Below are positions 23,721-36,240 of a stretch of DNA of 64,000 bases, piece by piece (within the stretch, counting starts at the first letter, position 1; every line of letters begins with the position of its first letter). The DNA lies in the NCBI GenBank assembly GCA_003339415.1, contig PDHQ01000154.1, positions 17,535 to 81,534 on the forward strand, given 5' to 3'. The notes beneath the pieces are model-generated. The model saw only the letters and a list, made by a program, of their open reading frames with translations. It was not told the DNA's origin and searched no databases. The translations under genes and the position numbers were made by a program. This DNA comes from Ophiocordyceps camponoti-saundersi (nom. inval.) (taxonomy: Eukaryota > Ascomycota > Sordariomycetes > Hypocreales > Ophiocordycipitaceae).

Positions 23721-25624
23721 TTTACTTTATAAAAGCCCGCTCCGCTAATATAATTTTACTAATTTTAAATAAAAATATTATTTAACTTATATAAAAAGTA
23801 TATATACTTAAGGTTTAGATTTATTATAAACTTTAATAAAAGCTATACTTTTACCGCTTTATAAAAAAGCTTATTAATTAATAGCTAGCTTTAACTAAGC
23901 TTACCTTATTTAATTAAGGCTTTTTACTCTTCTAAATAAGGGAAATTTATAGTAAAATTATTAAGTTTATAATTACTTTTAGCGCTATAATTTACTCCGC
24001 TCTAACCTTACTAAGTAAGAAACTTAAAAGCTTTATTTTTTAATAGCTAGCTATAACTTAGTTTAAATACCTCCGCGTTATCTTTAAAGTATACTAAGTA
24101 ACCTTTCCTTATTATATTAAGTCTAAAACCTTTATCCCCCTTATTAATATTTACTTATCTTACCGCGCTATTTATAGCTATTAACTCTTTTATAATAAAA
24201 AGCTTATAGCTTATATTTACTTCGCTTTTAAGAGAATTACTATATACCTCCGCTAATATTATAAAAATTAGCCTCGCTTTACTTATATTTTTTTCAATCT
24301 TTTTAATCTTTTTTTACTATTTAAATATAAACTCCAAATATTACTTTTTAATCTCTTAAAATTTTAAAAGCTTATTTTTATAAAAAATAATAATTTCGCT
24401 AAAATTTTAAGGAGGGAAAGCTCTAAAAGTATAGCTTACCTTTTAAATACCTTACTAATAAACCGCCTTAACTAAAACTTAGTAACGCTTTATAAATTTA
24501 TTAAAGCTTTCTAAAATTTTTAAGTAACGCCTTAACTTAGCTTTATAATAGTAAAATTAGCTTTAATAAATTTCTCTATATCTATAATATTCTTATAATT
24601 ATAACCTCTTTTTACTTTTATAATAATAAGGAAAATAAAGTAATAGCTTATTTTACTTTATATTATAAACTAATTACTTATAAAAAAACGCTTTTATTAA
24701 TATTTCTTATAAGTTTAATTTAAAATTATAAAAACTTTAATAAAGCTTTTAGCTATAAGGCTATTATAAGCTTTCTTATTTTATAATTTCTTTACTTATA
24801 ACGCTTTTACTAATTTAATTTTTTTTTATTATTTTATAATATTTAAATATATTAAAATATTTAAATATAAAATTTAGCTATAAGGGATAATTTTTAATAT
24901 TCTTATTATATAATTATTATTATTTATTTACTTTATATTTTACTTCTAACTTTACTTTTTACTCCGCTTAGCTTTACTTAGCTTACTTAGCTTTCTTACC
25001 CCTTTTCCCGCCCCGCCCTCCGCCTTATCTTTTATACTTAATAATATTTTTAACTTTTATAAACTTATCTTTTAAGCTATTATTATCGCTCTTTACTATA
25101 TATTTAAATATTACTAATATAGAGTTTATAAAAGATAATTTTAATATTTAAATAAAGTTTAGCTTAAGCTTTAACTCCTTTTTTGCCGCCTCCCTAGCTT
25201 TTATCTCCCCCGCTTCTTACTCCTTTTTACCTTTCTCCGTATTATTTACCTTCTCCGCTCCGCCTACCCTTTTAATTTTATTTGCCCTCTCCTTATTATT
25301 TTTAATTATTATTTACTTTAATTTACTTCTTAATATTAATATAATAAAAACTAATATTTAAGCTATTACTTTATTTTTTACTTTTAGCTTTATTTTTAGC
25401 TTTAGCTTTAATTTTAGCGAATTTAAGTTAAAAGTATATTAAATTTTAATAATATTTTTTAAAATATATTTTAATTAATTAACTTTAATATAATTTATTA
25501 TTTTTTAATTAATATTAATTTATATTTAATTAAGATTATATATTATATTATATATAATAAATTAAAAGTTTTATATTTTTAAATATATTTTTAATTAAAA
25601 TTTTTATAAAAATAATATAATAAT

Positions 25625-25745
25625 ATTTTTTAAGCTAATAATAATAATAATAATTATTATTATTATAAATATTTTTACTATTACTATTATTATTTTTTTT
25701 ACTTTTATTATAAATTTTACTATTATTACTATAGCTATTATTATT
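25625..25745. repeat. ATT/AAT trinucleotide-rich tract
   Basis: Imperfect runs of AAT, ATT and ACT triplets (for example TAATAATAATAATAATTATT from about 25637, then TTACTATTACTATTATTA). A low-complexity tract inside the LINE region, with no coding sense recognised. Confidence 0.55.
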
Positions 25746-26794
25746 TAAACTATCGCTTTTACTCCCGCGCCCCTTACTATTATTTCTAATTTTTCTTTTA
25801 TACCCGCTATTATTATTACTTTCGCTTATAGTTTAACTATTATATTTATTACCGCTGCTATTATTATTATCGCTCCGCCCCTTTCCCCGCCTTTTACTCC
25901 GCTTATATTAATAATTATTTATTTACTAAGTATTTTAAAATAAATTAGTATTAATATATAAGATTTTTAAGAAAAAGTAATAATAATTATAATAATAAAA
26001 GTAATATTAAGGGCGGCCGCTAAGGCGGCTAACCTCGCTAAAATATTTACTTAAGGCGCTATTATTATCTTATTAAGTTAAAGCTCTAATATCTTATTCC
26101 GCCTTTATATATTATATAAATTAATTTAAATTTTTTCCTATTATTTATTATTAGCTATATTTAAAACTTTATTTTACTTTATATTTATTAATAAGCTACT
26201 TAGCTATTTTTCTTTATTAATATATTATCTTATTTTTATTATAATAATATATAATTTTTTTAAATATATTTATAATTTAGTTAATATTTTAAGCTTTAAC
26301 TTTAACTTTATTTTTAACTTTTAATTTTGTTTATTTTTTAATATTTATATTAAGTTTTAATATAATTAAAATAATTAGCTAATTATAAGCTTATATATTT
26401 TATTAGCTTTATATATAATTAATATTATATAATATTACTTATTTTATTTTTTCTAATATAGAATTTTATAATTAGCTAACTAAGCTATATATATAATATT
26501 AAAAAAGTTATAAAGCTTATTATAAATAATTTTAAATATATTTATTACTATTATTTTATTAATATAGCTATATAATTTTTATTATTTTCCTTTTATAATA
26601 AAAGTTAAAAAGAAAAGTTAAAAAAAAAGTTAGAAATATACCTTTTTTAAATAATAATAAAAAAAAGAAAAAAAAAGGAAAAAAAAGGTAAAAAAGAAAA
26701 AAATATAGCCCCCCCCTCTTTAATTATTAATAAATAATAGAGCGGCTACCTTATTACTTTACCTTACCCCCCCTTAGACTTTCCTTCCTCCGCC

Positions 26795-26895
26795 TCGCGC
26801 TATACCGCTTTACTTTATACCGCCCCGTACCGCTCCGTACCGCCCTATACCGCCCCGCGCTACGCTATACCGCCCCGCTTTTTCCGCCCCGCGCT
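26795..26895. repeat. GC-rich minisatellite, unit about TACCGCCCCG
   Basis: Several imperfect copies of a roughly 10 bp unit (TACCGCCCCG, TACCGCTCCG, TACCGCCCTA) stand out as a GC-rich island in otherwise AT-rich DNA. It contains CG and CC but no CA or TG, so its composition is consistent with having been exposed to RIP. It lies near the 3' end of the LINE. Confidence 0.65.
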
Positions 26896-27807
26896 TTATA
26901 AATTTTCTTTTTCTCCGTACTCCCTTATTTATTTTACTTTTTTAATATTATTCGAGATTACCCTTAAGTAATAAGCTTATTATATTATATTATTACTAGC
27001 TACCGCTATATTTTTATATAAGTATATAGTAAGCTTTCCTCTTATAGTTAGGGGGTATTATTTTACTTTAAGAGATTTTTCTTACTTATTATATTATAGA
27101 GGCTTTAGATATTATAAAGGCCCTTAGTATATAAATAAATAAATATAAATATAAGGTAGGAAATTAATAGCTTCTTATTTATACCTTATAAATTATTATA
27201 TAATAAAAAATAAGATTCCTTTTATAGTAGAATTAAGCTTTTTTATATAATAAAAAGTACTCTTATAAATAACTTAATTAGAAAGATATTAATTTTTAAA
27301 TTAAATTAATTTTTCTTACTAATATTTTTATATAAATTTAAAGAAAATATATAAAATAAAACTAAAATTAATAAAAGATATAATAAGGCTAGTAGTACTT
27401 TTAAAAATTATATATTTATTTTATTATTATTTATATAATATTATTTTTACTTATAACTATATTTTTAAAAACTTTTTATTAAAAATATTACTCTATCTTT
27501 AGTATATATTAAAAAAGCGGGGCAAATAGCTATAATTATATAAAAAATATCTTTAAGAGGCGTTTTAGCTAACTAATAAGGTAAAAATACTAATAAAATA
27601 ATTAGGGCTAAAGACTAATTTTTTAGTCTTTAGTTAGTTACTAACTAACTAAGGACTAAAAGTGACTAACTAAAATTAGTTACTATAAGGACTTTAGTTA
27701 GTTAGTAACTAATTTAGTTTATAAAAATAAGGACTTTAGTTAGTTAGTCTAGACTAACTAAAAAAAGACTAAAAAGTCACTAACTAATTTTAAACCCTAG
27801 GGGTCGC

Positions 27808-30037
27808 TAAAGTAGGGGCGGCCGCGAACCTTAGCTATAAAAGGGCAGATATAAGCTAAATCCTTAATAAGGGGGAAAAATAGATACTATTATAAAGAAG
27901 AAAAGTATATATTAGTATATATTATAGCGCCTTATAATTAGTAAATAATTTATTATAAGTTATAAAATTTTATAGCTTATATAATATGTGGCTTTTTTCT
28001 TTTATATAAAATATTAACTTTTAATTTCCTTTTTTATAATAGTAATAGCTTATAATTATAATATAAAAACTAATAATAAATAAGCTATACTTTATAATAA
28101 TTATACTTTTAAACTTACTTAAAACCGCGTCCTCTATTTATATACTAGCTATTAGAATTAGCTAAATAAATTATATCTTATTTAAGCTAAATATTAATAA
28201 GATTAAGCTAATATTTAGTAGCTATAAATACGCGCGAGTATATTACTTATATTTAAATGAATTTTACTTATATATTTATATATTTCTAACTTAAAGATAA
28301 TGTTAAAAAGCTATATATTATATAAGCTAAGCGTTATAATAAGTAATAAGAGTTTAGAAAGGTATAAGCTATAGCTAAAAAAGATCTTACTTTAATTTAG
28401 AATTTAAGCTAAAGCTATACTTATAAGAATATAATAAAGGTAAAGAATACCTTAAAAGGTATCTATATTAAGGTTACGGAAAAGGTAAAGGAAATAAAAA
28501 AAAGGAGGGAGATATTTATTTTTATATTTAAATTAAATTATATTACTTTAAAGTAAATTAACGCTTATATTAATTAATAAACTTTAAGCTTTATAAATAT
28601 AGCTTATAATATACTTAACTTAAGTAAAAAAGTAATAATAATATTTAAAAAGCTAAGAGTACTAGCTTAAGCTTTACTTAGGATAAGGCTAAAATTAACT
28701 TATAAGGTAAGTAGGACTTATAAGCTAATAATAATAAAGCTTATTAAGGTAGCGCTTATAGCGCTTTTAAAAAGTAAAAGGTAAATATCTCTTATTATAA
28801 TTTTAACGCGTCTTACTAAGAAGAAAGTATAAATTACCCTTAAGACTTTTATAATTATATTAAATATAGATAATAATAACGATAACTTATTACCCGCTTT
28901 TATTATTAACTTAAAGCGTTTATATCTTACTAGGGTATATTTTAAAAAGAGTAAGGAAGGGAGCTTACGCTAAGTTAGTTTTAGTTAAGGTAATAATAAA
29001 GTTCTAAAGTCTAAGACTACGCTAGTATAAAATATTATATAGCTAGGCTTAGCTAAAGAGGAGGCTATTAGGTCGCTTATAGTAAAAGTAACTCCGGTTA
29101 AAGTAGTAGCTATTATAGCGGCTACTAATACTTATATAATTATAATAACTTATAGCGTTATTATAATAAGAATAGCTTTAACTAAGTTTTAAGTTATTTA
29201 AATACCTAAAGTTACTTAGCTTTAAGTTATATAATTACTTAGTATTAGCTAGGAGTTTTAATTACTTAGTTTTTAATATAACTTACCTTTTACTAACTTA
29301 AAGTTATTAAAGAAAAATAAGCTTAGGCTATACTTTAGCAGGGTATTAAAAAGGCGCGGGGGACTTTATAGCTATAAGCTATCGCTAAAATACTTAAAGA
29401 TCTTAAAATTAATTAAATTATTCCTTAATAAAAATAATAAGTTAATATTAATAATAATTACCTTTAGCAGTATATAGCTAATAATTATATTAAATTTTAT
29501 TATTATATTAAGCTTATCTTAGCGATAAGTAATTATACTTTAGCTAGTTATTACTTTAAGCTTATTATAGCGTTAAGCGGCTATATTATAGCTAACTATT
29601 ATGCTAAGCTTATTATAGCTTATTATACTTATAGTAACTTTAAGTAAAACGCGCCTTATATTAAATATTAGCAGCTTTACGCTAAGTAAACTTATATTTT
29701 AAAACTAGCGTTAGTTTATAGCTACTTTTACTAATAAGAGAGCTAGAAAAGTTAAGGAGTTTTTAAATAAAAAAAATAATAACTTAAATATAATAAATAT
29801 AAGTTTCTTTAAAATATAAAATAAATTATAAAGAAGGTAAGTAAATTAATAATATTATAATTATAATAATTTATATAAAATAAAATTATATTTAGTTTTA
29901 ATTAACTTTAAAAGTGTTAGTATAAAATAAATTAATAAGTTAAAATTAATATAAGTTAATATATTAAAATATTTATTTTATAATTATAATTATAAATAAA
30001 TAGCAGTTAAGCCTGCGCTTAAAGTAACTTTAAAAGG
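27808..30037 (+). other. Unclassified RIP-mutated transposon remains
   Basis: The hAT element inserted into this sequence, which also continues to the left at 18808-19009. On the plus strand around 29450-29640 a translation through stops gives repeated Tyr/His/Lys-rich segments that could be a decayed Gag or ORF1 zinc-knuckle region (Cys codons becoming Tyr under RIP), but I cannot assign it. No intact frame, no terminal repeats and no polymerase motif were recognised. Confidence 0.4.
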
Positions 30038-30042
30038 GAGGG

Positions 30043-30634
30043 TAATATAGGACGTGTAATAATACCCTTATAAATCGCCTAACCTTTTATAATATTTCCT
30101 TAAAATTTCCCTTTTAGGATTTCCCTTAAATTTCTCTTAGAAACTTTATTACTTTTATACTTAGGAAATTATTAGGATTTCCTTTTAAGATTTCTTTATA
30201 ATAACTTTTAGGATTTTACCGAGATTTCTTACTAAATCTAATATTAAAATATACTTTTAGAAATCTCCGGATTTTACTAGAAAATCTCTATATATTAGGA
30301 AATTACTATATATTAGGAAATCTCCGTTTTACTAATATATACGGAAATTACCGTAAAATCCTTTTAGGTAAATACTTTTAAGATTATACTAAGAAATCTT
30401 CCTTAAGCTCTTAGCTATATAATTAGCTTAGTATTCTTTTAAGTAATAATTTAAATTTTTTATAATTATTATTTTAATTCTTAAAAAACTCTTACTTATA
30501 CTTATACTTTTTATAATAGCTATTTTATAATTTTATAATTAGTAGCTAGCTTATCTCCCTTTTCTATATATTATATTTAATAGCTAGCTTAATATATACG
30601 CTTATTAGTAAATTATATATATAAGTATATATTA
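30043..30634 (+). repeat. 5' LTR of Gypsy-3
   Basis: 592 bp, starting TAATATAGG and ending TATATTA. Collinear with 48335-48927 (593 bp). It keeps GGACGTGTAATAATACCC near its start, where the other two copies have lost TG. Confidence 0.8.
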
Positions 30635-33473
30635 ACTAATAATAATTTTATATTTTACTAACTTATAAATTTTTAGCTATTAAGGTAATAAGTTAAACCC
30701 GAAATATTTTTACTAATAAGACTTTATAAGCGTAGATTTTTAGCTTAGAAAAAAGCTTTATTATATTTATTATTTTACCTTAGCTATATATTATCTCTTT
30801 ACTTTTAAACTTTTTAAGGTAATTAAAGAAAAAGTTATAGCTAGGAAAAAAAAAGCTTATATTTTTAATATTTATAAAAAAGTAAAGAAACTTTACTCTT
30901 TTAAAAGTAAATTTCCTCTTTTATAATATAGTAAAATAAGGCTAGTTAAAAAATACTTACTATATTAAAATAATCCCTAAAAAACTAAGTTACTTATTAT
31001 AATTAATTATTTCTTAATTAATATAAATATAGTTATAAATTATAATTAATTATTTAAATAAGTAAATAAACTAAAATATATATTAAATAGTATCCCTTAC
31101 TTATTTAAAATTCCCTTAGAAAATTAGCTACCTTTTATTTAAAAATACCTTTAAATTATAAGTAATATTAAAAGTAAAAGTAAATAACCCGCCTTATAAG
31201 AGGAAGATAGTAAGAATATTAAGCTCCTCTTTTAAGAAAAAAGTAAGGAAAAGGCTAAGTCCTTTTTACTAGATAAAGGTAAGAAAACCTCTACGCTATA
31301 AAAATCCTTTTTAAAAGGAGAACCGTTTACCTTAAAAAAGAATATTTTAGGGAAGTAGTATTTTCGAAATCCTCTTATATTATCGTTTAATCTAAAAAAA
31401 CCTAAACTACTTTCCTTAGAAAAGGAAAAAATAATATAGATAATTAATAAAATTCTCTATTTTTATTATATTTATCCTTAAAATTTAGATTTAAAGCTAG
31501 ATAATAATTTATAATTATATAATTAATTAAACTTATAAAAACTATTTAGATAATAAGTTTAGCTATAAGCTAAAAATATTAACTAGTTTAAGCTACTTAA
31601 TATTTTTAATATTACTTTTAATTAGATTAAGGAAATTAATTAAATTATTATTTATTAAAATATTAACTAATTTATAAATATTTTAGAATAAGTTATAGCT
31701 TAAAGTAAGGATTATATAAATAAACTTATATAACTTATTCTTTTTTTTTTTAGAAATTATATTATAAAATAATATTCTAAAAATTTAAATTTATAGATTA
31801 AACTAAAACTTACTTTTCCCGGTTTTAGAATCTAAAAATAAGTAAAAGCTTTATAGAAAAAGTTTACTATTTAACTTAATATTACCGCTTTTACTATATA
31901 AAAATAAAGCTTTATATTTTAAGATATACTTACTAGAAAAGATTTCTAATTATAAGTATTTAAAATAAAAAAAATAGCTTAAGTAGCTTTTTATTTTAAA
32001 TAATTTATATTAATAATTATCTTTTCTTAACTTAATATTTTTCTCTAAAAAACTTTCTAATAGCTAACTAATAAAAATATTTTAAATAACTAAGTATATA
32101 AATATAAATAACTTATTCTAAACCTCTAAAGTAAGCTAATTAAAGAAACTTAGAGTATTTTCTAAAATAACGCTATTTAATATATAGCTTTAAGTAAGTT
32201 ATCTTAATAAGAATATAAAGTAAAAAGTCTTAAGAGGAAATCCTTATTAAATCTAAACCGCTAACTAAAATATAAACTAAATAATTTTTTTAAGAAGCTA
32301 ATAGATAATACTTAAAAACCTTTTAATAAAAACTTTAAGTTTAAAATAAAGAAAAAATAGCTTTTCCTTAAGAAAAATAAAGAAAGCTTAAAAAGTAATC
32401 TTATTTTTATTAACTTTACTTATAAACTTATAAACTAAAACCTTAATATAAATAAAGTTTTTACTATTTTTTCGGAAATACGTAATATTATCCTTAATAT
32501 CTTAAAATAGCCCTTAAAAGGCAAAGATAACTTCTCTAAGATATTTAAAAATAAATAACTAGCTAATAACTTATATTATCTTATTTCGGATCCTAAGAAA
32601 TATAAAATAAAACCTCTTAATATTATTAGAAACCTAACTTTCCTATTATTAAAGCTATTTTATAGATAACTAATTTGCTTTTAAAATAAGTTTCCTATTT
32701 TTCTTATATAAAGATTTTAGTATTTAATAAAAACGGACCTTTTAACGCTATAAAAATATATATTATTATTAAAGTAAATAAATCCCTTATTAGAAAAAAC
32801 TTATTTAATAAGTTTAATAATATTAATTATAATTTAATAATAATTTAAAGCTTAAATAATATTAAATTAGCTTTAACTTATAAATAAGCTATTTTTACTT
32901 TATATATTATTAGTAAAATCGATAGTAAATTTTACCTTAATAAGTTTAAAGCTAGCGCTTAAGTTATTAAGTATTTTCTTACTAAAGTTTTATTAAGATA
33001 AAGATTCTTAATTTTTTATAATATTAATATTTTTACCTTTCGATAAAAGCTTTAAATTTAACTTTATAGAGGAATATATATTAAATACTATTTTACTTAT
33101 AAAAAACTAATTATTTATAAATATATAATAGCTATTTTAATAATAATAATCCCTTTTTCTAATAAGCACGATTTTAATATTAATTAAAGATCTTTTTAAG
33201 AATTATAACTTTATTTTCTTTCTTAACTTTTATTTTCTCTTTAATTTAATTATTTATAATTACTTTTATTTAACTATCTTTAACTTAAGTAATAAGCTAA
33301 TCTCTTTTAAGAGAAAAGAAAAGGTTAATATTATATTAAATCTTAATAATTAATTCTCTTTTACTATCCCTTAATAAATTATAAAAAGGGACTCCTTAGA
33401 TAACTTTAATAAGCGTTTAATACTAAACTCTCTTTTAAATTAAATAATATTATCTAATAAAATTAATACTAAC

Positions 33474-33723
33474 TATAAGGGATTCGGGCTGCGCCCGAAT
33501 AGCTAAGTCACGTAGGGGGTGCTTAGTTAAGTCCGCGCGTATAACAGGCGCGGGGTGCATATAAGTATATACGATTAGTTAGCGCCGCGCGCGGGATAGA
33601 CGCGGGCTATATACGGACTATAACCCTAAGTATATATACTATATATACCTTAGAATTTCTTAAGTTATTCTATATTAATAAAGTTAGCTTTTTATAAACG
33701 TTAAGGAATATAAAACCTTTATA
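33474..33723 (+). repeat. 5' LTR of Gypsy-2, 250 bp
   Basis: Starts TATAAGGGATTCGGGC and is exactly as long as the 3' copy. Differences between the two LTRs are mostly C/T and G/A. Several CG-rich stretches and some TG/CA remain (for example GGGGTGCAT near 33553), more than in the 3' LTR. Confidence 0.88.
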
Positions 33724-35689
33724 ATAGAATAACTTTAACTATAAATAACTCTAATACTTAATAAGCTATTATTACCTAGCTTTTAAAGTAGTAAGCTACT
33801 ATTACGGAGCTCTAAAGCCTTATGCGCTAATAGTACTAATTTATATAGCTTCTTAAGTAATAGTAGTTATAACCCCGCTATAAGCTGCTACCTTTTAGAT
33901 CGCTATTTAATAGCGATAAAGACCTTTTTTTAATATAGCGCTCCCTTATATCTTATAAGCTATAAGTAAATTAGGCCTTTATTAGTACCGCTTATAACTA
34001 ATAGGTATTTTTATACTAATATTTATCTTTTATAGTTTAAGCTAAGGTAGCTTTATTTTTTAAGTAAGGTATTAAGTATAAGTATAACCTTAACTACTTC
34101 CTAAGTTACCTTAATATTATATTTACTAACTTATATTAGCGCTAAATAGCTATAACGAATAGCTATAACGGAGCTTAAATACTTTATATAAAGCGCTTCT
34201 AAGTTTTTTTTTAATTTCCTCGTCCGCTTTAAAGCTAAGCTTACTTTAGTAGATAATACTAAATAAGCTAATAAGATTAAAATTATACGCCTCTATTATA
34301 CCCTTACGCTAGCTTTTCGTTAATATTATATTAGGCGTAATATTCCCTTAACTAAGTATATTATTACTATTACTAAGATCCGCGCTATTACCGTAAATAT
34401 TAAGTTTTTCTACTTTAAAAATAAAGGCTAGACGCCCTTACTTTTTATTTTTAAGCTATCCTAAGGTACCCCGATAACTAATATATACTAGACCGGCACT
34501 TAGCTACGCTTTAGTAAATATAGTAGCCCTTTTTCTTAAGGCTAGAATAGCTATAACGGTAAAACTTATTATTAGGTAACTAAAGCTAATAGCGATAAGA
34601 TTATAAAGTAGCGCGCTAAGGGCCGCTATCTCCGCTATAGTAGTATTAGCTATTTCTCGCGCGAGTATAAGCTTAATCCTCCCTTATTAGCCTTTTTAGT
34701 CCGCTTTATAAATATTATAAAGGAGGAGGAGGACCCCGCCTTAGATTAGGGAAATAAATCCCCCTTATATTAAGTCTCCTATAAGGGAAGGACTCTTATA
34801 GTAATATTACTTATAGAATATTAAATAACTATTTTATAAATATTAGTTAGAATATAAACTTACCTTCTCTTTTTCTTTTTATATTTATAAATTTTACTTT
34901 TTTTATTATTATATAAGCGGATAATAGCTATAATTACTATATTATTATAAGCGAATTTTTTATATAGCGCTATTAGCTTAAGCGAATTCCCTTTTTTCGC
35001 TTATAAATAATTTATATTATTATATAAATATATTACTAGTAGCGTATATACTTTAAGCTATACTTATTTATTTACTACCTTATTTACTTTATAGCTAATA
35101 TTAATAGCTAGTAATTACTTATAATAATATATATAATCCTAAGCTTTACTTAAAACTTAATTTTTAGCTTATTTTAGATAGCGTATAATAATATCTTACT
35201 ATATCTTAGTAAATAAAAAGTTATAGTTTACTCTGCTAGCAGATTAGTTATCTTATATTTTAAATCTTAGTAAATTACTTACCTTATTATAGTTATCCTC
35301 GGCTTTATCTTCGCAGCCCTTATTTACTATAAATCCTAGTAGCATATTAGTTACTAATTCCTTACTATTAGCTTATAGGATATCTTTTATATTTTATATA
35401 TTATAACCTTTACCTTAACTATAAGCCCCTCCTTACTTTCTAAAATATCGGATTTTACTAATTTATTTAATAAAGAGAAAGCTAGCATCCTACCCCCTTA
35501 CCGTGGTAATTATAATTATTATATTTAACTTCGCTAAAAACTTAATAGTTTTTTACCTTTTTTACTTTAAGGCTTACTTTATAGTATACCTTATAAGTAT
35601 CTCCTTAAGGTTCGGAAATAGATTATTAACTTAATAGATAAAAAATAAATTTATATTAGCTTATTATCCGCAGCCGCCCCTATCTTACT

Positions 35690-36240
35690 TATAAAAAAGC
35701 TAGGAGGCGGCTAGCGCTTTTATATTAATTATTACGCCTTAAATAAGGTAATAAAGTAAAATTATTATCCCCTCCCGCTTATTAAGAAAACGCTTTATAG
35801 CTTTTTAAATACTTATTAGTTTATAAAACTTAATATTTATATTACTTTTTATAAGCTTCGTATTATAAAAAGCGAGGAATACCTTATAGCTTTCTATACT
35901 TAGTTTAATTTATTTAAATACTTTATTTACTTTTTTAGCCTTATAGGAGCGCTTACTATATTCTAGCGTTATATTAATATTACCCTTAGTAACTCCTTAA
36001 GGGACTTTATTATAGTATATTTAAATAATATCCTTATTTATTTAAGAGGTTCTTATTCTAATTATTAGCGTAAAATACGCGTTATACTCTTATATCTTTA
36101 TTAAGCTAAGCTTTTTCTTAATTTTAATAAATATAACTTTATTATTTATAAGGTTAAGTACTTAAAGTTTATTATTTATATTAGTAAAAAAGTATAGCTA
36201 GATTTTATTAAAATTTTTATAATTTTAAAATAGGAGGCGC
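35690..36240 (+). pseudogene. Gypsy-2 reverse transcriptase remnant
   Basis: Translation through stops gives recognisable Gypsy RT blocks in order: the INYYALN segment, YPLPLI, FIKLNI, FSLIGALTIFQRYIN and IVYLNNILIY. Catalytic YLDD is YLNN. Many residues expected as Cys, His or Gln appear as Tyr or stop, as RIP predicts. Confidence 0.8.

Larger units (their letters stand above)
19900..27100 (+). mobile_element. Tad1-like LINE, RIP-inactivated, nested in the hAT element
   Basis: A 7 kb insertion, close to the size of Neurospora Tad1. The plus strand around 23060-23720 reads as a non-LTR reverse transcriptase: an RPISLLNTISKIF-like start, an LDIISAF block, a GSPL-like block and FINNINI at 23581-23601 where active elements have FIDD. 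Upstream sequence (about 20-22 kb) probably held ORF1 and an endonuclease, but I could not define them. The ends are approximate: the left end lies near the CACGAC motif at 19914 and the right end somewhere between 26700 and 27150. All frames are interrupted. The 5' 150 bp are relatively GC-rich. Confidence 0.75.
19018..27799. mobile_element. hAT-type element, 8.8 kb including a nested LINE
   Basis: Left terminus TAGAGTTTAAAATTAG and right terminus CTAATTTTAAACCCTA are RIP-altered forms of CAGGGTTTAAAA and its complement. A perfect 8 bp duplication, GGGGTCGC, flanks it (19010-19017 and 27800-27807). Subterminal regions are full of short repeats of TTAGTTAGT and ACTAACTAA. Both arms align with the 1.48 kb element at 55692-57168 (inverted), for example AAAGCGGGG near 27515. 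The middle of the element is occupied by a LINE, so the original was probably about 1.5-2 kb and non-autonomous. Confidence 0.85.

Noticed and set aside
18222..30634. Pairing the LTR at 18222 with the one at 30043 as one element
   Set aside because: Flanking 5-mers do not match, whereas 30043 and 48335 share GAGGG, so the latter pair is preferred.
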